Shown here in pieces: positions 22,580-28,874 of a stretch of DNA of 28,874 bases. The position numbers were made by a program, and so were the translations under genes. A model generated the notes under the pieces. The model was not told where the DNA came from. It searched no databases and saw only the letters and a program-made list of their open reading frames with translations. Origin of the DNA: Sulfurimonas sp. (lineage in GTDB: Bacteria > Campylobacterota > Campylobacteria > Campylobacterales > Sulfurimonadaceae); NCBI RefSeq assembly GCF_023229025.1, contig NZ_JALOAA010000027.1:1-28874 (forward strand), given 5' to 3'. Position 1 is the first letter of the stretch, and each line of letters starts with the position of its first letter.

Positions 22580-22892
22580 TACTTTCCTTTTTTAAACAAC
22601 ATATTTTTACTTAATAACTACTACCAAAATAACCTATTTTTAAAGTACCCCAATACAACTCTATCTATAAAGTTAGATAAATATTAATTCAGCTTGCTTA
22701 ATAGTATTTAAAAAAGTTGTTCAATTTTAAACCTCTTGAGTAAGTTTAATTCAAAAAATATTTAAGAAAGAGTATAATGTGCCCTAGTTTACTCATCAAG
22801 GTAGATTTTGGTAGGGAGCTACTATTACTTAAAGAAAAAGTTATAAAATTTTAAAAATCCTTGTTATATAGGTTAAGTAGGGAAAACAAAAT
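22580..22892. other. Gene-free interval before pabA with promoter and long leader
   Basis: This stretch of about 313 bases has no credible gene. It begins with T-rich sequence likely to end the tRNA-Arg transcript. A TATAAT at 22773-22778 is the probable promoter of the following operon, giving a leader of about 108 nt. The leader contains a small GTAG/CTAC hairpin near 22831-22842 and an otherwise AT-rich run. I see no match to a riboswitch or T-box that I know. Confidence 0.5.
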
Positions 22893-23462
22893 ATGATATT
22901 AATGATAGACAATTATGACAGTTTTACTTATAATATTGTTCAATACTGCAGAGAGTTAGGTGCGGATTTAAAAATAATTAGAAATGATGAGATGAGTGTT
23001 GAAGAGATTGAAGCACTGGGTCCTGAGAAAATAATAATATCACCTGGTCCGGCTTCTCCTGATGAAGCTGGAGTTACGCTAGAAGTGATTGAACACTTCA
23101 AAGATAAGATTCCTATTTTAGGCATATGTTTGGGGCATCAAAGTATTGCGCAGGTCTTTGGTGCAAAAGTTATACGTGCGAAAAATATGATGCATGGAAA
23201 AACATCTACAATGAAACGTACGCTAGAGTGCGAGATTTTTAGAGATATCCCTCAGGAGTTTATAGCTACTAGGTACCACTCACTGATAGTGGATAAAAAC
23301 AAGCTTCCTAGTGAAATAGAGCCAACTGCATATAGTACTGACGATAACGAGATTATGGCTTTGAAAATAAAAGACAGAAGTATTTACGGTGTTCAGTTTC
23401 ATCCTGAATCTATTATGAGCCAGTATGGACATGAGATAATTGGAAATTTTTTAAAGCTATGA
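22893..23462 (+). CDS. pabA: Glutamine amidotransferase subunit of anthranilate/aminodeoxychorismate synthase (TrpG/PabA)
   Basis: This 189-aa class I amidotransferase carries the opening IDNYDSFTYN, an oxyanion-hole region SPGPASPDEAG, nucleophile C79 in GICLGHQ, and the H170/E172 pair in QFHPES. It releases ammonia from glutamine for aminodeoxychorismate (folate) or anthranilate (tryptophan) synthesis. The component I partner is not in the window. Since no trp gene is adjacent, pabA is the safer name, although one protein may serve both. AGGGAAA precedes the ATG. Its last four bases overlap the start of the glycosyltransferase-like gene. Confidence 0.88.
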   Translation: MILMIDNYDSFTYNIVQYCRELGADLKIIRNDEMSVEEIEALGPEKIIISPGPASPDEAGVTLEVIEHFKDKIPILGICLGHQSIAQVFGAKVIRAKNMMHGKTSTMKRTLECEIFRDIPQEFIATRYHSLIVDKNKLPSEIEPTAYSTDDNEIMALKIKDRSIYGVQFHPESIMSQYGHEIIGNFLKL

Positions 23463-24652
23463 GTTTAAGGCTCGTCCTATTTCTGATTTTAGGATTAGAT
23501 GCGCTGTGGCTTACCTTACAAATAAATGAGCTCTCTATATCCTATCATGAGGCAGACATTTTAAGCGGCACTTTTTCAATTTTACAACTCTTTATAAATA
23601 GTTCACTACTCTTTTTTGGACAAAATGATTTTGCTTTGCGTCTTCCCATGATTTTTTTACATATTTTAAGCGCAATACTACTCTATAAGATATCCAAAAA
23701 CTATGTGAAAATTCAGAGGAACAGAGTATGGCTTCTTATAGTGTTTATTCTTACTCCGGGAGTTATTAGCTCGGCAATCATTGTAAATAGTGCAGGAGTT
23801 ATTCTATTTGGGCTATTTTTATTTGTCTATATATATGAAAATTACTCTATAAAGTATAGCTATGCGCTCCTTCTTCTCTACATGCTTATAGAGAGTGACT
23901 TTCTTCCTCTATTTATAGCACTTATAATATTTTCAATTTATAAAAAAGATAAAAAATTTATTATATTTAATTTCATAATGCTGTTATCATCAATATTTAT
24001 ATATGGGTTTGATGCACATGGCTCGCCAAAAGGCTATTTTTTAGACTCTATTGGAATATATGCGGCAATCTTTTCTCCTATAATTTTTGTATATCTTTTT
24101 TACGTGCTATACAGAAGGTATTTAACTAAGGAGTTTGAGCTACTATGGTTTATCTCTACGGTAGTGCTTGTTTTTTCTCTTCTGCTCTCATTTAGACAGC
24201 GTGTTGCTATAGAGCAATTCGCTCCATACCTCTTATTGGCATTTCCGCTTATGGCACAAACATTTGAACACTCTTATAGAGTTCGCTTAAATATATTTAG
24301 GAAAAACTATAAATTAGCATTTATAGTATCGCTTACACTGTTACTGATAAACAGCTCAGTAGTTTTTTTCAATAAGTACTTATACTATATAATAGAAGAT
24401 CCAAAAAAACACTTCTCATATAAAATGCATGTTGCAAAAGAGTTAGCTCATGAGCTTAAAGAGATGGGAATAAGTTGTGTAGACAGTGATGCGAAAATGT
24501 CAAATAGATTAGAGTTTTACGGTGTAACAAAATGCAACAACTATGTATTAGAAGAAATTCCAACAGAGGCAATAAAATCTGATAGTGTAACAATTAGTTA
24601 CAAAAATAGAGTTGTTTACTCTGCTAATGTTACAGATTTAAACATAAATTAA
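23459..24652 (+). CDS. GT-C/GT39-like membrane glycosyltransferase (ArnT/PMT-type candidate)
   Basis: This 397-aa protein has about nine to ten hydrophobic helices and a C-terminal soluble tail (from about residue 325). After the first helix comes ISYHEADIL, with E31 and D33 in the first outer loop, where GT-C enzymes carry their catalytic acidic pair. FALRLPMIFLHILSAILLYK follows, a common feature of the ArnT/PMT group. Such enzymes move sugars from polyprenyl-phosphate donors to lipids or proteins on the outer side of the inner membrane. The tail (ISCVDSDAKMSNRLEFYG) resembles the small periplasmic domain of ArnT-like proteins. It overlaps pabA by 4 bp, an odd functional partner, so co-expression may be historical. 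Donor and acceptor are unknown. Confidence 0.7.
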   Translation: MSLRLVLFLILGLDALWLTLQINELSISYHEADILSGTFSILQLFINSSLLFFGQNDFALRLPMIFLHILSAILLYKISKNYVKIQRNRVWLLIVFILTPGVISSAIIVNSAGVILFGLFLFVYIYENYSIKYSYALLLLYMLIESDFLPLFIALIIFSIYKKDKKFIIFNFIMLLSSIFIYGFDAHGSPKGYFLDSIGIYAAIFSPIIFVYLFYVLYRRYLTKEFELLWFISTVVLVFSLLLSFRQRVAIEQFAPYLLLAFPLMAQTFEHSYRVRLNIFRKNYKLAFIVSLTLLLINSSVVFFNKYLYYIIEDPKKHFSYKMHVAKELAHELKEMGISCVDSDAKMSNRLEFYGVTKCNNYVLEEIPTEAIKSDSVTISYKNRVVYSANVTDLNIN

Positions 24653-24699
24653 ATCTATTATACACTTAATCTTTATATATAGTCTAAGATTGGTTTTCA

Positions 24700-24710
24700 T
24701 ATGATAAAAT
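24700..24710 (+). promoter_or_regulatory. Probable -10 region of aclBA
   Basis: TATGAT (24700-24705) overlaps TAAAAT (24705-24710), 30-40 bases before the aclB ATG. GGGAG (about 24731) is the ribosome site. No convincing -35 is seen. Confidence 0.45.
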
Positions 24711-24739
24711 TTCATAAATATTAAAAACAGGGAGTTTCA

Positions 24740-26077
24740 ATGGCTCAAAAAGCGATAAGAGAATATGATGCTAAGTCAATTTTGGCTAAGCATTGGGATA
24801 AGTATTTTCCGGATTTTACTTATGCATATGAAACGGTTATAGTTCGTAATGGATCAGAATTAACTAAAGCTGCAAAAGAGAAGACATGGTTGAAAGAAAA
24901 AAAATTAGTTGCTAAACCAGATATGTTATTTGGTAAAAGAGGAAAAAACAATTTAGTTCTATTTAAAGATGCTAAGCCGGGAGATGTCTCTTTAGCAAAA
25001 GCTGCTAGTTGGATAGATGAAAAATCATCTACTGAGCAATCAGTTTACTTCTCGTTTGATGGCGATACACCAACAGGTGAACCAAGTGTTGATATGCTTA
25101 CTCATTTTATCGTTGAGCCGTTTACTCCACATGAACAAGCCGAAGAGTACTATGTTTCTGCTACGTGTGTAGGCGATGATGATGTTATATACATGTCGGC
25201 AGAAGGCGGTATGGAAGTTGAAGAGGGTTGGGATGAGAAGGTTACTGAATTAGCATTTTCTATCACTGCAACCGAAGATGAGATTGCAGAAAAAATTCGT
25301 GCAAACGTGCCTGCTGATGTAGCTGAGAAAGATAAAGCTAATTTTGCAAACTTTTGTATAGGCTTTTTTAAAGCGTACCGTGAATTAAACTTTGCATATC
25401 TAGAGATTAATCCTTTTGTAATGCAAGGTAATAAAATCGAACTATTAGATATGGTTGCAAAACTTGACGATACTGCCGGCTTTATGATGAAGGAGCAGTG
25501 GGGAAATATTGAGTATCCAACATCTTTTGGTATGGAAGAGAAATCTCCGGAAGTTTTAGCAATTGAAGAAGCAGATAGCAAATCAGGCGCTTCACTTAAA
25601 CTAACTATTCTTAAGCCTGACGCTAGAATCTGGACTATGGTTGCAGGCGGTGGTGCTTCTGTTGTTTATGCAGATACTATTGCTGATTATGCAGGTATTG
25701 AAGATCTTGCTAACTATGGCGAGTATTCAGGTGGACCGACAACCGGAGAGACAAAATTTTATGCAGAGACAATCTTGGATCTTATGACAAGAGAAAAAGA
25801 TGCTAAAGGCAGAGATAAAGTTTTAATAATCGGTGGAGCTATTGCTAACTTTACGGATGTTGCAAAAACATTTACCGGAATAATTCAAGCTTTTGAGAAC
25901 TATGCTGATAAGATGAAAAAGGTTGGTGTTAAGATTTATGTAAGACGCGGTGGACCAAACTACGAAAAAGGTCTTAAAGATATTAAAGAAGCTGCTGACA
26001 GACTTGGTCTTTATATTGAAGTTTATGGGCCGGAGACACATGTTACTGACATTGTACGTATGGCATTAGAGAAGTAA
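24740..26077 (+). CDS. aclB: ATP-citrate lyase, small (beta) subunit
   Basis: This 445-aa protein matches the N-terminal, ATP-grasp/citrate-binding part of ATP-citrate lyase. The opening KAIREYDAKSILAKHW is characteristic, GKRGKNNLV and VEPFTPHEQAEEYYVS lie in the ATP-grasp region, and WTMVAGGGASVVYADT with YGEYSGGPT follows in the CoA-ligase-like domain. With aclA it cleaves citrate with ATP and CoA to acetyl-CoA and oxaloacetate, the key step that lets the reductive TCA cycle fix CO2. aclA follows after 9 bp with GGGGAG before it. A strong GGGAG precedes aclB. The aclB-aclA order is the one found in autotrophic Campylobacterota. Confidence 0.97.
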   Translation: MAQKAIREYDAKSILAKHWDKYFPDFTYAYETVIVRNGSELTKAAKEKTWLKEKKLVAKPDMLFGKRGKNNLVLFKDAKPGDVSLAKAASWIDEKSSTEQSVYFSFDGDTPTGEPSVDMLTHFIVEPFTPHEQAEEYYVSATCVGDDDVIYMSAEGGMEVEEGWDEKVTELAFSITATEDEIAEKIRANVPADVAEKDKANFANFCIGFFKAYRELNFAYLEINPFVMQGNKIELLDMVAKLDDTAGFMMKEQWGNIEYPTSFGMEEKSPEVLAIEEADSKSGASLKLTILKPDARIWTMVAGGGASVVYADTIADYAGIEDLANYGEYSGGPTTGETKFYAETILDLMTREKDAKGRDKVLIIGGAIANFTDVAKTFTGIIQAFENYADKMKKVGVKIYVRRGGPNYEKGLKDIKEAADRLGLYIEVYGPETHVTDIVRMALEK

Positions 26078-26086
26078 GGGGAGATT

Positions 26087-27901
26087 ATGGCACAATTATT
26101 TACTAGAGACACACAAGCAATTTTTTGGAATAACAACAAGACTGCAATTCAAAGAATGTTGGATTATGACTACACGATAAAAAGAACTAAACCTTCTGTT
26201 GCAGCTATTGTAGCTCCTACAAGTACAAATAAATTTGAGAAGTTTTTTTATGGCCCAGAGGAGATAATGGTTCCTATTTATAAAAATACTGCTGAAGCAA
26301 AGGCACACCAGCCGCAAGCTGATGTACTTTTAAACTTTGCATCATTTAGAACAGCTTATGATGTTACTATGGAAGCTTTAGAGATTGGCGGCTTCTCTTC
26401 TATAATGATTACGGCAGAGGGTATTCCTGAGAGACTTGCTCGTGGTATGAATGAGACCGCAAGAGAAAAAAACGTAACTGTAATCGGACCTGCTACAGTT
26501 GGAGCAATTGCACCGGGAGCTTTTAAAATAGCAAACATTGGTGGAACAATTGAAAATATTGTTCAGTCTAAACTTCACCGTGCGGGTTCATGTGGACTTG
26601 TAACTCGCTCAGGCGGTCTATTTAACGAGCTCTCAAATATTATCGCTATTAACGCTGACGGTATTGCAGAGGGTGTTGCTATCGGTGGAGATAGATTTGT
26701 TGGTTCTGTATTTATTGACAATCTTTTAAGAATGGAAGCTAATCCTGAAGTTAAGTATATGCTTCTTCTTGGAGAGGTGGGTGGTACTGAAGAGTATAAA
26801 GTTATCGAAGCTGTAAAAAGCGGAAAAATTAAAAAGCCGATTATCGCATGGTGTATAGGTACAATCGCTAAATATTATGACAGCGGCGTACAGTTCGGAC
26901 ATGCGGGGGCATCTGCAAATGCTGAGGCAGAAACAGCTGAGGCTAAAAACAAAGCTATGAAAGAAGTTGGTATCCATGTTCCTGCATCATTCAATGATTT
27001 ACCGGAAATAATAAGCGCTGTTTATCATGAGCTACACGCCTCAGGTACTATAAAAGACATAGTTGAACCACCTATCAACGTATGCCCTAAAGTTAGAAAA
27101 TCAAAAGAGTTTATCTGTACAATTTCTGATGATAGAGGGGATGAGGCAACTTATGCAGGCTTCCCAATCTCTTCTCTTGCAACTCCAGATACAGGCAAAG
27201 GTATCGGTGATGTTGTTTCACTTTTATGGTTTAAAAAACAGTATCCAAAATGGGCTACAGAGTTTATTGAGACTGTAATGAAAACCGTAGCAGACCATGG
27301 TCCTGCAGTTTCCGGTGCTCACAATGCAAAAGTAACTGCAAGAGCAGGAAAAAGCGTTGTAGAATCACTTGTAACAGGACTTTTAACAATAGGACCAAGA
27401 TTTGGCGGTGCAATTGACGGTGCTGCTGAGTATTTCAAATATGCGGATGACAACAAACTTACTCCTGCAGAGTTTTTAAATCATATGAAAAAAGAGGGTG
27501 TTCCTATTCCTGGTATTGGACATAGAATCAAATCTCTTAAGAACCCTGATTTACGCGTTGAGGGTCTTAAAAAGTTTGCTCGTGAGTATTTTCCTGCAAC
27601 TCCGTTACTTGATTATGCATTGACAGTTGAGCAATTAACAACATCTAAAAAAGAGAATTTAATTCTTAATGTTGATGGAACAATCGGTATCTTAATGGTT
27701 GATATGTGGAGAGCTTTAGGTTATACAGAAGTAGAAATTGATGAGTTTATAACTTCTGGAACGCTTAACTCATTCTTTATCGTAGGACGCTCTATCGGAT
27801 TTATCGGTCATATCTTAGATGAAAAACGTCTAGCTATGCCTATGTATAGACATCCTATGGATGACATTTTATATGATGTTCAGGTTGCAGAGAAGATTTA
27901 A
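26087..27901 (+). CDS. aclA: ATP-citrate lyase, large (alpha) subunit
   Basis: This 604-aa protein contains the succinyl-CoA-synthetase-like domains, with the phosphorylated histidine H272 in QFGHAGASANAEAET, and GSCGLVTRSGGLFNE upstream. From about residue 370 to the end it carries the citrate-synthase-like domain (GPAVSGAHNAKVTARAGKS, GPRFGGAIDGAAEYF, and PIPGIGHRIKS with a catalytic histidine). Phosphate from ATP passes through H272 to citrate, then CoA is added and the bond is cleaved in the C-terminal domain. Together with aclB it forms the complete two-subunit enzyme. The gene ends inside the first of two tandem hairpins. Confidence 0.97.
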   Translation: MAQLFTRDTQAIFWNNNKTAIQRMLDYDYTIKRTKPSVAAIVAPTSTNKFEKFFYGPEEIMVPIYKNTAEAKAHQPQADVLLNFASFRTAYDVTMEALEIGGFSSIMITAEGIPERLARGMNETAREKNVTVIGPATVGAIAPGAFKIANIGGTIENIVQSKLHRAGSCGLVTRSGGLFNELSNIIAINADGIAEGVAIGGDRFVGSVFIDNLLRMEANPEVKYMLLLGEVGGTEEYKVIEAVKSGKIKKPIIAWCIGTIAKYYDSGVQFGHAGASANAEAETAEAKNKAMKEVGIHVPASFNDLPEIISAVYHELHASGTIKDIVEPPINVCPKVRKSKEFICTISDDRGDEATYAGFPISSLATPDTGKGIGDVVSLLWFKKQYPKWATEFIETVMKTVADHGPAVSGAHNAKVTARAGKSVVESLVTGLLTIGPRFGGAIDGAAEYFKYADDNKLTPAEFLNHMKKEGVPIPGIGHRIKSLKNPDLRVEGLKKFAREYFPATPLLDYALTVEQLTTSKKENLILNVDGTIGILMVDMWRALGYTEVEIDEFITSGTLNSFFIVGRSIGFIGHILDEKRLAMPMYRHPMDDILYDVQVAEKI

Positions 27902-27916
27902 AAATCTCTGCCTTTT
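27887..27916 (+). terminator. Intrinsic terminator overlapping the aclA 3' end
   Basis: GCAGAGA (27887-27893) and TCTCTGC (27905-27911) form a 7-bp stem, with inner A/T pairs, followed by CTTTT. The aclA stop (27899-27901) lies in the loop. Confidence 0.6.
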
Positions 27917-27917
27917 A

Positions 27918-27944
27918 ATTCAAAGAGAGCACCTCTCTTTGAAT
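27918..27944 (+). terminator. Second perfect hairpin after aclA
   Basis: ATTCAAAGAGAG (27918-27929) and CTCTCTTTGAAT (27933-27944) form a perfect 12-bp stem with a CAC loop. No T run follows, so it may act as a transcript-end stabiliser or back-up stop rather than as a classical terminator. Confidence 0.55.
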
Positions 27945-28044
27945 AGTTCTAAACCCCTCTAATAAAAATTCCCTTTATGATTTTATTTAAATTTTTTATA
28001 TATTTTTTGATATACTTGTAGTAAAAAGATTTAACTGGATTATT

Positions 28045-28716
28045 ATGAAAAAAGCATTTACTATGCTAGAACTTGTGTTTGTAATTGTAGTTGTGGGAAT
28101 TTTAGCCGCAGTAATGATTCCAAGAATTGGCTCAAGCTCACTACGTGAAGCTGCAGAACAAGTTGTCTCACATATTAGATATACACAACATTTAGCGATG
28201 GTTGATGATAAGTTTGACACCAATAGAGTAGATAGTGCAGGTAATCAAAAATGGTTTAAAGAAAGATGGCAGATTTTTTTTTCAAATGGCGAAAATACGT
28301 TTAACCAGTGGAGCTATACTATTTTTTCTGATAGACTTGGAAATAGCACAGGAAATCCTGATCCAGAAGAAGTTGCCGTGAATCCTCTTAATAATACCAA
28401 GAGATTGACTGGTGGTGCAAATGGAGCGGCTCTTATACATTCTGGAGATGATGAAGCAACTCATGAAATGAATCTTGGTGATAATTATGGAATTATTGGA
28501 GTTGCATTCTCTGGAAGCTGTTCGTTAGCGGGAAGCCAAAGAATAGCATTTGATAACTTAGGACGGCCGTTAAGAGGGGCATTTCATAATTATACTTCAG
28601 CTTATCATGCTGCAGATAGGTTGATAACAGCGCAATGCAGAATTACTTTGAGTGATAATAATGAGAACATTGTAATAGCTATTGAGCCTGAAAGTGGTTA
28701 TGCACATATACTATAA
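28045..28716 (+). CDS. Type IV pilin / type II secretion pseudopilin-like protein
   Basis: This 223-aa protein starts with a class III signal peptide: a four-residue basic leader MKKA, cut before F5, then FTMLELVFVIVVVGILAAVM with the essential E at mature position 5 (E9). Ala rather than Gly precedes the cut, as is common in Campylobacterota. The hydrophobic helix would anchor it in the inner membrane and pack in a pilus-like fibre. The large C-terminal domain holds two cysteines (SGSCSLAG and TAQCRITL) that may form a disulfide. No prepilin peptidase, ATPase or other pilin lies in the window, so pilus, competence or secretion roles cannot be told apart. A TATACT at 28011-28016 may be its -10 box. 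Confidence 0.85.
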   Translation: MKKAFTMLELVFVIVVVGILAAVMIPRIGSSSLREAAEQVVSHIRYTQHLAMVDDKFDTNRVDSAGNQKWFKERWQIFFSNGENTFNQWSYTIFSDRLGNSTGNPDPEEVAVNPLNNTKRLTGGANGAALIHSGDDEATHEMNLGDNYGIIGVAFSGSCSLAGSQRIAFDNLGRPLRGAFHNYTSAYHAADRLITAQCRITLSDNNENIVIAIEPESGYAHIL

Positions 28717-28794
28717 AACTGAAGTATATTTTACCAAAAAAGTTATGTTCAAAAACTCTCACACTAATTAAGAAATAAATAAGCCTAACTTGCC

Positions 28795-28800
28795 TATAAT
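28795..28800 (+). promoter_or_regulatory. Strong stable-RNA-like promoter at the window edge
   Basis: TATAAT (28795-28800) is preceded by an A/T-rich upstream tract and followed by a C-rich discriminator TCCCCTCC. No reading frame of note follows to the window end (28874); the transcribed part carries a GCG-ATA-GCG type hairpin near 28838-28853. Rich discriminators of this kind are usual on rRNA and tRNA promoters, so an rRNA operon may begin just beyond. No rRNA sequence itself is visible. Confidence 0.4.
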
Positions 28801-28874
28801 TCCCCTCCACAAAATGAGTGAAACGAAATTTCTACGCAAGCGATAGCGACGCTGGAAAACATCGATAGAGTGTT

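Noticed and set aside
25150..25581. 143-aa minus-strand frame inside aclB
   Set aside because: The serine-rich product is antisense to a highly conserved enzyme; no start signals.
28795..28874. Annotating an rRNA gene at the right edge
   Set aside because: Only a promoter-like segment and a leader are visible; no 16S sequence is present before the window ends.

Overview
The window looks like a chromosomal segment from a chemolithoautotrophic member of the Campylobacterota (Epsilonproteobacteria), most like Sulfurimonas. The reasons are AT-rich DNA with compact, overlapping operons, promoters with a clear -10 box but a poor -35, KKAFTMLEL-type pilin processing, and above all a complete ATP-citrate lyase operon (aclBA), the signature of the reductive TCA cycle. 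No insertion sequence, phage or CRISPR array is visible. The assignment rests on gene content and family recognition, not on a database search.

Layout. 1-1.6 kb: the 3' part of a TonB-dependent receptor, convergent with a HicA/HicB toxin-antitoxin pair. 1.7 kb: tRNA-Val(GAC). 1.9-3.5 kb: pckA (PEP carboxykinase), whose 3' end abuts a 26-bp tandem repeat reaching into the convergent dedA-like gene. 3.6-8.45 kb (minus): doxX-like, membrane-anchored glutamate-synthase-like flavoprotein, uvrB, dedA-like. 8.5-10.9 kb: a divergent pair, an FAD disulfide oxidoreductase (minus) and a formate/nitrite transporter (plus). 11.1-11.5 kb: two very small membrane proteins (DUF3185 and lmo0937 types). 11.5-15.8 kb (minus): a complete tripartite exporter, TolC-type channel, MacA-type adaptor, and MacB split into ATPase and permease. 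16.0 kb: a 43-aa exported peptide gene.

16.2-20.5 kb (minus) is the most intriguing block. Five tightly packed genes encode a RimB-like retropepsin-fold protease, a RimK-type ATP-grasp glutamate ligase, an AstE/aspartoacylase-like zinc hydrolase with a C-terminal barrel domain, an M42-like metallopeptidase and a short CorA-type metal channel. One ligase sits with three hydrolases and a divalent-metal transporter, which suggests a system that adds, trims and recycles glutamate or peptide tags on a ribosomal protein or an unknown acceptor. The rimK/rimB pairing is known in pseudomonads; the wider five-gene arrangement is the part worth testing.

20.7-22.4 kb holds an acidic small protein, proB, and a pair of small proteins that look like a ZapA/ZapB-type division pair. 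22.5 kb: tRNA-Arg(GCG). 22.9-24.65 kb: a pabA/trpG-type amidotransferase overlapping a GT-C membrane glycosyltransferase-like gene. 24.7-27.9 kb: aclB-aclA, followed by two tandem hairpins. 28.0-28.7 kb: a pseudopilin-like gene. The last 80 bases carry a strong stable-RNA-like promoter and the start of an unidentified transcript. Central carbon genes (aclBA, pckA) fit autotrophic growth feeding gluconeogenesis.
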